Source of the DNA: Pseudoduganella rivuli
Lineage (GTDB): Bacteria; Pseudomonadota; Gammaproteobacteria; Burkholderiales; Burkholderiaceae_D
Length of the DNA: 64,000 nt
Direction: 5' to 3'
Assembly (NCBI RefSeq): GCF_009674485.1
Contig: NZ_WKJJ01000003.1
Span: 372,001 to 436,000 of the forward strand
The notes under the pieces were generated by a model. That model saw only the letters and a program-made list of their open reading frames with translations, searched no databases and was not told where the DNA came from. How positions within the stretch are numbered: position 1 is the stretch's first letter; each line of letters opens with the position of its first letter. Shown one piece after another: positions 24,837-32,559 of the stretch. Both the position numbers and the translations under genes were made by a program.

Positions 24837-25586
24837 TTATGGCTTTCTAATTAAGATATCTTCACGCCTATTTCCCATCGGCAAGTCCAAACTTTGTGGC
24901 AATACCCATGCATGAAAACCTTGCGACCGGGCCCGTGCCAACATGGACAATACTACCGTATCGTCCATTTGGCCGGGCTCGAGTTGGTTAAATACCACGG
25001 TTGGCAATTGATCGGTTCCGGTGTAAGCTTGGTGGCACGCGATTCCTGCTGCGCTGGAAAAGAACCGTTTTCGCATCGTGATATTTGGCACGTCGCCAAA
25101 GAATATTTCTCCGCCGTCGCGGAGTAAATTCATGGACTGATCCATGAAGTCCCACAAATTCCCTTCCGCAAATACGTACTGAATGACGCTGTAGGCGATG
25201 ATTACGTCGACCTTGCCGGTATAGCTTTCGAACAGGGATGGAACCTGCGGGTAACGTCCGGGAATTTTCTTGATGTGAGGGCCGTCCGGCAGCAAGGCCA
25301 GCATCTCGGTACTGTCCACAAACAGCACTTCATGTTGCCGCTCCTGGCACAGGTCGGCAAGCATCGCAGGCAGCCGGCTGCATCCGGGCCCGATTTCCAG
25401 AATCGTCTTTCCTTTTCCTTCGAGCGAGGTCAGTTTCTTAACCATATCGGCGAAGATGAGGGGTTCCTTATCTTCTCGATAGGAGTTGGGAAAGCCAACC
25501 TTTTCATGAGCGCTCAAGTCGTCATTGAGAGCAAGCTCACGAAATTTTTCAAAGTTGAGCTTGTCGAAATCAATCTTTTCAGCCAT
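24837..25586 (-). CDS. Class I SAM-dependent methyltransferase
   Basis: A 249-residue methyltransferase. Motif I is 'KTILEIGPGCSRLPAMLADL', the acidic motif II 'EVLFVDSTEML' follows, and 'VDVIIAYSVIQYVF' is motif IV. 'LLRDGGEIFFGDVPN' completes the Rossmann core. There is no signal peptide or membrane helix. The acceptor is unknown; methylation of a sugar or glycolipid intermediate would fit the setting. It lies 2 nt upstream of the PglD-like gene and follows a glycosyltransferase gene by 22 nt. Confidence 0.87.
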   Translation of the reverse strand: MAEKIDFDKLNFEKFRELALNDDLSAHEKVGFPNSYREDKEPLIFADMVKKLTSLEGKGKTILEIGPGCSRLPAMLADLCQERQHEVLFVDSTEMLALLPDGPHIKKIPGRYPQVPSLFESYTGKVDVIIAYSVIQYVFAEGNLWDFMDQSMNLLRDGGEIFFGDVPNITMRKRFFSSAAGIACHQAYTGTDQLPTVVFNQLEPGQMDDTVVLSMLARARSQGFHAWVLPQSLDLPMGNRREDILIRKP

Positions 25587-25608
25587 GGTGTCCTCGTATA
25601 ACAGCTAT

Positions 25609-26970
25609 TCAGGAGTTGCGAGCAAAGTGAAGGAAAGCACCAATGTCAGGTCGGTACGGTTTTAGCGGTGGAATATCTACAGCGTTGATGTCGAGACCAG
25701 CGCGTTCCAGTTGTTCCGAGAACATTTTATTGTTATGGAAGCGTTCGAAGTATGCACGACTTGCCTTGGACTGCTGCTGCCAATAACGCTCGTCAAACTG
25801 ATCGAGAATGGCATTCATTTCTTTCAGGTCGCGCCAAGTCGGTGCTTCGGGATAAACCAGGTCGATGCTGCCCCAGATACGGTCCCGCGCATGCTGATGT
25901 AATAAAATTGGGACGCCAGCAGCCATAGCGTCAACCAAGGCCTTGCCACCAGATAGCGGCATCGTAGGAATGTAAAGGTCGACATCCAGCGTGCTCAATA
26001 TTGTGGCCAGTCCTGGTGCTTCACCAAGGTAGCAAAACTGATTTTCTTCGATGCCATGCATTTCAAGCAAATTTGCCATTCCGCTCAGGAAGTCGCCTGG
26101 CAAATATCCGATATGATAGTGGATGCCTTTTTTGTTTTTTAATACTTGGACAATCTGGTCTTTATATGACAGGTGATAATCCATATTTTGCAACTTATGA
26201 ATACTGCCACAAGTTGCGGAAGTGAAGACCGGCTTCGAGAAATTTGTCCTCTTGGGCTTGATGTCTTCGCCAGCGGACGTTAAGCACAAATAGCGATTAT
26301 TCGTTAAGTTATGCTCGTGGCGGCAACGGCTGAAGCCGATATTATGCAAATCCAAATGCTCGACGCCAACGAGATGACTTCCCAGGCAAGGGGTATGGTC
26401 ACAATGGTGCAGGAAAAGTGCCTTTTTGGCAATTGATGGCGTAATCGCTGCGATCGCGACCGAGTCGTATGGATGCGACAGCAGATATACGCGATGGACT
26501 TTCGGGTGATTAATGACACTTTGCGTCAAGCGCAGTTTCTCAAGCAGGCGATTATCTTCAATAAGAACGGTCTCGGAAAAGTCGCACTCCTCAGAAATCG
26601 TTCGCAGAATAGGATCTTTTTTATTGTGAATATTAGTCACCAGCAAAATTACCGGGAGCTTGCTGTTGCGAAGAATATCTTTGATGATTTCCACGTGACC
26701 GCCTTGTACTGTCAATTCGGTAACGAGTATGACATTGTAGGGCACGTCTTCGGCGGGTTGGAATTGCTGATATAGCTCGAATGCCGAGGTTTGCCCTGCT
26801 GCCTGGCAGAGTTCATCAAATATGCCGGAGTTAATTTGTTTGCCGCGCAGTTGCGGAGCATTGCTCAGTTCAAGGAATAAGCGAAACATGCGTTCGAGAA
26901 ATTCCTCAATATTATCTCGGCGCAGTAAGTTCTGCTGCTCGGAAATGATTTCAGTGATGTTGTCAAACAT
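25609..26970 (-). CDS. Glycosyltransferase-like protein (GT-B fold)
   Basis: A 453-residue protein with the shape of a GT-B transferase. The helical N-terminal 75 residues are of unknown kind, followed by an acceptor-side Rossmann domain ('PYNVILVTELTVQGGHVEIIKDIL'). A C-terminal nucleotide-sugar domain has 'IHYHIGYLPGDFLSGM', 'FCYLGEAPGLATIL' and the GT4-like 'MPLSGGKALVDAMAAGVPILL'. The exact family and sugar are not recognised. It follows the sulfotransferase gene by 4 nt. Codon use here is AT-richer than in the flanking housekeeping genes. Confidence 0.7.
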   Translation of the reverse strand: MFDNITEIISEQQNLLRRDNIEEFLERMFRLFLELSNAPQLRGKQINSGIFDELCQAAGQTSAFELYQQFQPAEDVPYNVILVTELTVQGGHVEIIKDILRNSKLPVILLVTNIHNKKDPILRTISEECDFSETVLIEDNRLLEKLRLTQSVINHPKVHRVYLLSHPYDSVAIAAITPSIAKKALFLHHCDHTPCLGSHLVGVEHLDLHNIGFSRCRHEHNLTNNRYLCLTSAGEDIKPKRTNFSKPVFTSATCGSIHKLQNMDYHLSYKDQIVQVLKNKKGIHYHIGYLPGDFLSGMANLLEMHGIEENQFCYLGEAPGLATILSTLDVDLYIPTMPLSGGKALVDAMAAGVPILLHQHARDRIWGSIDLVYPEAPTWRDLKEMNAILDQFDERYWQQQSKASRAYFERFHNNKMFSEQLERAGLDINAVDIPPLKPYRPDIGAFLHFARNS

Positions 26971-26974
26971 GATG

Positions 26975-27892
26975 TTATCCTTGCTTCATTGCAACTAATG
27001 GGAAGTCGTTCGGGTAGGCCAGTTCGGACACCGATGACTGCAGTTGCTGATTAATCCAAGTTGCCTCTTCCAGAGTGAATCGAATCGCATTCTCATCATC
27101 GGGTTTGGACTCATTGTATTTCTTCATTGCATCCCCAACACCGACAATAGCCTCATCCGTGAAAGGATTTAATCCGAGGTCAAACGCCAATCCCTGCAAT
27201 GTGTCCGCTAACGCGCATTCCAAGCTTTCGAGGTGAATTTCGATATAGTTGGGCAGTTCTTGAAGTTTGCGACGCTGCGCTACCAGCGCATCTGCCATAT
27301 CCCGGAATTGTGGGACCGAGATTTTCAGGTCACGAGGTAGCCAATTCTTTTCCAGCAGCGATAAAAAGATAAGTCGCGGATCGCGGATAAGATGAACAAA
27401 ATAGGAATCTGGAAAAAGCTCGCGTAAGAAATCGATTCGCCAAAGATTCGCCGGCGTTTTTTCGACCCAGCCAGTTTTTTCGGCTTGCAATGCCAGATCA
27501 TCAAAAGTGATCTCGACGAAGCGCCGCATAGGGATCAGCAGTTCTTCCCGATCGAAACGAACGCGCGAAACAAAATTGGAACAAAGCTCCTGTACGGCTG
27601 TTTCATAATGCGGGAAAAAGTTCGGCGCCAAGTCATGCATTTCGCTAAATGGCGAAGGCTCCTTTCCTGTAACCAGGTTAAGCATGAGATTCTTAAAACG
27701 TTCGATCGCCAGCGGGGCGACGGCGGTCGAAAAGTTTGAAGTCAGCGCATTGGCCAGTTCAGAAAAGCCGTCCGCCTCTACGAGAAACTTTGTTTCAATA
27801 GGAACGGCAGCCAGCTCACCGTGGCGATATAACGCGTTCAGCGTAATGGTCGTGCCTGAGCGACCCATACCGCCAATAAAAACTCGTTTCAT
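26975..27892 (-). CDS. Sulfotransferase family protein
   Basis: A 305-residue PAPS-dependent sulfotransferase candidate. The 5'-phosphosulfate loop is right at the N-terminus ('VFIGGMGRSGTTITLNALYRH'). The 3'-phosphate binding segment is 'YFVHLIRDPRLIFLSLLEKN', where Arg-Asp-Pro matches the family. There is no signal peptide, so it would act in the cytoplasm on a glycan precursor or protein. With APS kinase in the same block this suggests sulfation of the product. It lies between a GT61 gene and an unclassified glycosyltransferase gene, with gaps of 12 and 4 nt. Confidence 0.85.
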   Translation of the reverse strand: MKRVFIGGMGRSGTTITLNALYRHGELAAVPIETKFLVEADGFSELANALTSNFSTAVAPLAIERFKNLMLNLVTGKEPSPFSEMHDLAPNFFPHYETAVQELCSNFVSRVRFDREELLIPMRRFVEITFDDLALQAEKTGWVEKTPANLWRIDFLRELFPDSYFVHLIRDPRLIFLSLLEKNWLPRDLKISVPQFRDMADALVAQRRKLQELPNYIEIHLESLECALADTLQGLAFDLGLNPFTDEAIVGVGDAMKKYNESKPDDENAIRFTLEEATWINQQLQSSVSELAYPNDFPLVAMKQG

Positions 27893-27904
27893 AAATTTCT
27901 CTTA

Positions 27905-29827
27905 TTACTTGATGGCTACGGGTAATGTGATAACTTTTTTCTGGGATAAGTTATTCTTTTTTGTTTTTTTCCTGGTGTCTGAAACTGCCACCGCTTTTAG
28001 ATGGCCAATGGCGGTATCCGCTTGACGCGTTTTCTCAGCCATAATTTCGGCTAATTTCTCTTCCAGTAACCCGACATGAACCAGCATATCGTCATGGACG
28101 CCCAAGGCATGCGTTCCAACAAGCCTGAGGCATTCAAAGAAGACCAGATTGATGCCAAGCGCATCAGCCATCTCGACAATGTAGTAGTAATTGCTGTTCT
28201 TGTACCCGTTGACCAGCACACAAATAGTACTGTTTGGTTGGCAAAATACCATGTTCGCCAATGCGGCACCTGCTTCGGCAATTACGATTTTTGCATTTGA
28301 GAACACCCGTACCTGGTTTTCAAACGTGGCGGAGCCTGGATCGAAGCCCCAATAGCCATTGTTTGCCAACATCGTCCGCATCACGTTCCGGTTGGACAAA
28401 CGACGGAATTCGACGTTGTGACGCACTATGTGCAGTTTCTCGAACTTGCTGATGCCGCTGACATTGAAGGGCTGCCCAACCTCCCTGAGCAATTCAATTG
28501 CCGTTGGAGAAATTAGGATGTCAGACTTCAATGGCAAATCCAGCGTGTGGACGGTGTTCACGGACAAGTCCGTCACGCAGTGCAGGCGGCCAACACGTAT
28601 TGAAGAATTACGCGGCACTTTGACGAGTTTGACGTCTTTCCCGGCAACCTGGAGCAGTACATCTTCCTGCAAGCGGCCAATTTGCTCATCAATCAATAGC
28701 GTGACGTCTTTGGCTAATCCATTGCGACGGGCTAACAAATATCGAGGCAAGACCTCAATCATCCAGTGGAAGTAATTGTGGCCATGGTCGTGAAGTAGCG
28801 AAAAGGCCTCCTGGACATAAATGTCGGTAGGGCAATACTTTATGCTGCAACTGTCGTTGCTGACATGCAGCAAACTCGGACCTTTGAATTCGGACTGGCG
28901 CTCGGTGTCGGCATCAATATAGTCGTAAATGAAATCGTGTGGCCCGGCAATAATAATGCTGTTCCCGCCAATGACGTTGACATCTTGAAGGACGGTATAG
29001 ATCGGACGAGGAAGTTCGTGAACTTCCGGCGTTGCGGGAGGATTTTTCCTGTTTAAGAATACCGGGTCGTTGACCGTGACCGTACGCGCAGTGGCCAATT
29101 GCCGGGTCGGAATGGCATTTTGCTTTGTGTACTCGGCAAGGGTGCGGCGCTTTCCGGCGATATATATGCCATTGCTGTAATTGCCCAGCAATGGCATCGG
29201 CAAGAAATAGTTGAAGAAATAGTTGTAGCACAGAGTCGCGGCGCCATACTCTTTCCTTGAGAGAAAGCCAATGGCCAGCGCCAGCCAAAAGTTGTTTCGA
29301 TATGTCTTGGGATGCGTCCGCTTGTTTGTCGCAACGTCAAGCAGTTCATTGATCAAGCCGCTTGCCTGCTCGATTTCGATGAACAATTGTTGATCCAGCG
29401 ACCGTTCGATTTCCAGGCCGGCGTTTTCGATTGCCTTCCATGTCAGCCCTTCGGAAACCAGGTTGTCATGGAAATTAAATGGCTGGCGGGTTTCAGCCAT
29501 GCCATGCCGGAAGAAATGATGCAGTTGGTTTGACGGAACGTCCGGATATTTTGCACTGTAGAAGGTCGAATCAAACCCGATAAGTTCGGCGAACGTAAAT
29601 GTTCTATTATTGTTGGTGACGGATGACTCGCGCTCGTCAGCCAAAGACCAAGGGAAGCGTCCCTCGTGCATCCCTAGTTCAAGAAAATGGTCCAGCGCAT
29701 TGACACCGGCCTCGGCGACGTCTGGATATTTATCAAGGTATTCCTTTTCGTCGAAAGAAAGGATCTTCGTGATTGAAGCCTTTTCGCTCTCGGAGTAGCT
29801 TGCGGCAGAGAAGAGATTTTTAAGCAT
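27905..29827 (-). CDS. GT61-family glycosyltransferase with two N-terminal NPDV-type modules
   Basis: A 640-residue protein. The C-terminal half is a GT61 (DUF563) transferase: 'LLHDHGHNYFHWMIEVLPRYLLAR', 'LHIVRHNVEFRRLSNRN', 'IVIAEAGAALANMVFCQPNS'. The N-terminus carries two copies of a short module (about residues 32-62 'YLDKYPDVAEAG...HFLELGMHEGRF' and 78-113 'FYSAKYPDVPS...HFFRHGMAETRQPF'). The tandem PhyH proteins of this locus carry the same module at their C-termini. The tail is Lys-rich. GT61 enzymes add xylose, GlcNAc or similar sugars; the donor here is unknown. Confidence 0.83.
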   Translation of the reverse strand: MLKNLFSAASYSESEKASITKILSFDEKEYLDKYPDVAEAGVNALDHFLELGMHEGRFPWSLADERESSVTNNNRTFTFAELIGFDSTFYSAKYPDVPSNQLHHFFRHGMAETRQPFNFHDNLVSEGLTWKAIENAGLEIERSLDQQLFIEIEQASGLINELLDVATNKRTHPKTYRNNFWLALAIGFLSRKEYGAATLCYNYFFNYFLPMPLLGNYSNGIYIAGKRRTLAEYTKQNAIPTRQLATARTVTVNDPVFLNRKNPPATPEVHELPRPIYTVLQDVNVIGGNSIIIAGPHDFIYDYIDADTERQSEFKGPSLLHVSNDSCSIKYCPTDIYVQEAFSLLHDHGHNYFHWMIEVLPRYLLARRNGLAKDVTLLIDEQIGRLQEDVLLQVAGKDVKLVKVPRNSSIRVGRLHCVTDLSVNTVHTLDLPLKSDILISPTAIELLREVGQPFNVSGISKFEKLHIVRHNVEFRRLSNRNVMRTMLANNGYWGFDPGSATFENQVRVFSNAKIVIAEAGAALANMVFCQPNSTICVLVNGYKNSNYYYIVEMADALGINLVFFECLRLVGTHALGVHDDMLVHVGLLEEKLAEIMAEKTRQADTAIGHLKAVAVSDTRKKTKKNNLSQKKVITLPVAIK

Positions 29828-29845
29828 GTTTGTACATTTCTTATG

Positions 29846-30673
29846 TTATTTTTTCAAATGCGCGTTGCGCCAAGCTAATACAGAGTCTGCTGTTTCCCAG
29901 CGGTAGCCAAGCAGGCCGGCAAGGAACGGGTCATCTTTGTGCTTTCCATTCAGCATGCGCGATATGTTGATTTGTTGCTGAATAATAGGAAGCGTGTACA
30001 AGTTATTGATGGCTCGCCGGACCGACTGTGAGCAATTTACGCCAGCACGATGGTAAGTGAGTGCGTTGAAAACAACTACATCGCCAGGATCTGCAATAAT
30101 CTGAATTTCGTTCTTTCGGATGTATTCGTTCGACGGGAACGGCTCATGCAAATGCGAACCAGGCAAGAAGAAAGTGCCGCCAGTCGTGGCGTTGAACGGG
30201 TCAACACAAATTAATGTCTGCAGCGCAATTGGACGGGAGCTGGTGAAGTGCTGATACTGCAATTCCCGATGCCATGCCGTTTGATAAAGGATGTCGTTCG
30301 GAGGGCTCATGATCCCTACCTGGGATGATAAGCTGATGTTGGTTCCCAATACCTTCTTGATAATAGGGAGTACTTTTGAATTAAGGGCGATATGATCAAG
30401 GAAGAAATCATCATATGCCAGCATAGAACGGACGATGTATTTATCTTTGATCGCTGCAAGGTTTTCCTCGCCAAACTCTTTCAATTGGAAATCGTAAAGA
30501 TAGTCCAGCCCTTCCCGAGTTTGGTTCAACTGTTCGCTATTTAAAGCGCCACGAACGACAGTAAACCCGTCACGTTGCAATTCTTCGATATGAGGGTCCA
30601 TCCAGTCTTTATTGACAGTCCGCTCATAAACACCATGAACTTTGATGTCATCCGGTATATTAGTTTGACTCAT
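29846..30673 (-). CDS. Phytanoyl-CoA dioxygenase (PhyH) family protein with His-x-Glu iron motif
   Basis: A 275-residue Fe(II)/2-oxoglutarate dioxygenase-like protein, distant from the tandem pair at 15.7-17.8 kb and lacking their C-terminal module. The expected metal motif appears as 'WHRELQYQHF' (His-x-Glu instead of His-x-Asp). The distal His is in 'LTYHRAGVN', the likely 2-oxoglutarate Arg in 'SVRRAINN', and 'GGTFFLPGSHLHEPF' is the family signature. Its substrate is unknown; tailoring of the glycan or a lipid carrier is inferred. It lies between a GT4 gene and the GT61 gene on the same strand. Confidence 0.82.
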   Translation of the reverse strand: MSQTNIPDDIKVHGVYERTVNKDWMDPHIEELQRDGFTVVRGALNSEQLNQTREGLDYLYDFQLKEFGEENLAAIKDKYIVRSMLAYDDFFLDHIALNSKVLPIIKKVLGTNISLSSQVGIMSPPNDILYQTAWHRELQYQHFTSSRPIALQTLICVDPFNATTGGTFFLPGSHLHEPFPSNEYIRKNEIQIIADPGDVVVFNALTYHRAGVNCSQSVRRAINNLYTLPIIQQQINISRMLNGKHKDDPFLAGLLGYRWETADSVLAWRNAHLKK

Positions 30674-30721
30674 ATCAGTGCTTCCTTAGTGACGAGTGTA
30701 GGGAGGTGAAGGTTACTGAAG

Positions 30722-31924
30722 TTAAAGGGTAGCTAGCAGTTTCTTTTGGGCATTTACGCAATCGGACAGCATGCATCTTGAAATCGCTTTGGTTTCTCTT
30801 GGTCTTGGCCCGGATGACAAATGTTCGACAATAGCGTCGCTAAAGCCGAGGTGGTCAAAAAAATCGATTTCCTGGACATCCAGTTCGTCCGAAAATTCTT
30901 GCACTGGAGGTGTGGCTGAAGCAATAACGGGCATTCCCGCGATAGCGGCTTCGAGAAATGACCATGAAAGTACGAAAGGTACTGTCCAATACGTATGCAC
31001 GCGGCTGATGCTTAACACGTCCAGATAGGTGCCATACGAGGTATTTCCGAGGAAATGTACGCGCCGCATATCCAATTGGCTGCCAACTTCTGCGATCATA
31101 TGCTCTTGCCAGCTTTTTCCGCTCGGTGCGCATGCGCCATAACTGATATTGCTGCCGCCGATAATGACGGCATGGGCATTGGGGCGCTGGCGAAGGACGT
31201 GCGGCAGCGAACGCATGAATACCTGGAAGCCGCGGACTGGCTCGAGATTGCGTGCAACATAACTCAATACTTCATCGCCAGGCCGGAAACGTATCACTCC
31301 CGTGCCAGCTTTTTGAACTTGCAGGTTGGCTTCGGAATTGAATTTCAACCGGTCCTGATCAATTCCGTCATGGATAACAGTGATCTTGGACTGTGCCCAG
31401 GACGGATAAGTGCTTTTCTGCCAGCGTGTGGGTGAAATGGCGACGTCTGCAATTTCCAGGCTTAACAGATTTGTCGTATTTTTCAACCGCAGCTTACAAC
31501 GCTGTGCAAATGTCAGCTTAGGCTGCGCTGGATCAAAGTGAACGTCCTGACCGTATTCCGCATAGTAATATTCGCAATAAATTACCAGCTTCGAGTTCGG
31601 GAAAACTTCTTTTAGGAATAAGGCCTCTCCCCAGCCGGGATGGGCAATAATAATGTCAGGCGTAAAGCCGTCATGTTTGAGTTGTAGTGCTGCGGCAGCA
31701 CACGCTTCAGCACGCAATATATGGCTTTCTTGCTCTTGCAACAAGAAATGCGTTTCCTGTGCCGGTGCCCGCAGTAGCGTGTAGGGGCGCAAGATCACGC
31801 CCGCAGGCGCAGGATTGATACAGCTTGTCAGCGCAACGACCTTGTTGCGCGGATCGGATGCAAGATCAGCTGCCAGATGGAGAAATTGTCCGGGAAAATT
31901 TTGATGGATGAACAGGATGTTCAT
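30722..31924 (-). CDS. GT4-family glycosyltransferase
   Basis: A 400-residue GT-B transferase. The N-terminal acceptor domain begins 'MNILFIHQNFPGQFLHLAADLA' and has 'DIIIAHPGWGEALFLKEVFP', a pattern of the Glyco_trans_4_3 class. The C-terminal donor domain has 'PVRGFQVFMRSLPHVL', 'RVHFLGNTSYGTYLDVL' and 'SFLEAAIAGMPVIAS', whose Glu is the GT4 nucleotide-sugar ligand. It overlaps the upstream methyltransferase gene by 4 nt. Sugar specificity is not predictable. Confidence 0.88.
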   Translation of the reverse strand: MNILFIHQNFPGQFLHLAADLASDPRNKVVALTSCINPAPAGVILRPYTLLRAPAQETHFLLQEQESHILRAEACAAAALQLKHDGFTPDIIIAHPGWGEALFLKEVFPNSKLVIYCEYYYAEYGQDVHFDPAQPKLTFAQRCKLRLKNTTNLLSLEIADVAISPTRWQKSTYPSWAQSKITVIHDGIDQDRLKFNSEANLQVQKAGTGVIRFRPGDEVLSYVARNLEPVRGFQVFMRSLPHVLRQRPNAHAVIIGGSNISYGACAPSGKSWQEHMIAEVGSQLDMRRVHFLGNTSYGTYLDVLSISRVHTYWTVPFVLSWSFLEAAIAGMPVIASATPPVQEFSDELDVQEIDFFDHLGFSDAIVEHLSSGPRPRETKAISRCMLSDCVNAQKKLLATL

Positions 31925-32541
31925 TGCATCACTCCGGACAAATGTTGAAACACCTCTTCGCTGGTTTCCGGCATCAAGGCGACAGCCCAGAGGTCCCAGT
32001 TGGAGCCGGTATGCACCCGCACTTCCGGAAAGCCGGATTCACATAGGGCTTGGCCCAGGGAGTCGGCGGTGAAGCCTGTCCGGTGGCCCATGAAGTCATT
32101 GCCGTGCTGCAGTGATAATTGGTGACCATACACAATGTCGATGGCCGTGATGGGGCCGGCCGCCGAGTGGTAAAGCGGCTTGTCCAGTTGACCTGTCACA
32201 ATATGCCTGGCGACTGCGCGCAAGTCCGGGACGCTGATGAGTGCAAATCCATTGGGCTTCAGCACGCGCCGGAATTCGGCAAGCGCCAGCGGCACCTCGA
32301 ATGAGTTCAAATGTTCCAGATTGTGTGATGACCAGATTGCATCCATCGTCGCATCTCCGATCAAGCTGAGATCAGTGATACTGCCAATAATGTCTGGTTC
32401 AACGGCAGAATCAATATCAAACCGGATTTCGTTCCATGCCGGCGTACGGAAGCAGGCAGGCAGGCGTTCGGGCCTTTTTTGCCCGCAGCCGACATGCAGC
32501 AGGTCCAGTAATGGGCCCTTGGTAGACTTCGCTGGTTGCAC
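31921..32541 (-). CDS. Class I SAM-dependent methyltransferase (small)
   Basis: A 206-residue methyltransferase-like protein. The SAM loop is 'LLHVGCGQKRPERLP', the acidic strand end is 'IRFDIDSAVEPD', then 'MDAIWSSHNLEHL' and 'VLKPNGFALISVPDL' follow. This type recurs next to glycosyltransferases in O-antigen and S-layer glycan loci, where it may methylate a terminal sugar. Its stop overlaps the GT4 start (ATGA), and it follows the large GT2 gene by 18 nt. Confidence 0.83.
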   Translation of the reverse strand: MQPAKSTKGPLLDLLHVGCGQKRPERLPACFRTPAWNEIRFDIDSAVEPDIIGSITDLSLIGDATMDAIWSSHNLEHLNSFEVPLALAEFRRVLKPNGFALISVPDLRAVARHIVTGQLDKPLYHSAAGPITAIDIVYGHQLSLQHGNDFMGHRTGFTADSLGQALCESGFPEVRVHTGSNWDLWAVALMPETSEEVFQHLSGVMQ

Positions 32542-32559
32542 TATTTCACCTAATGAAGC

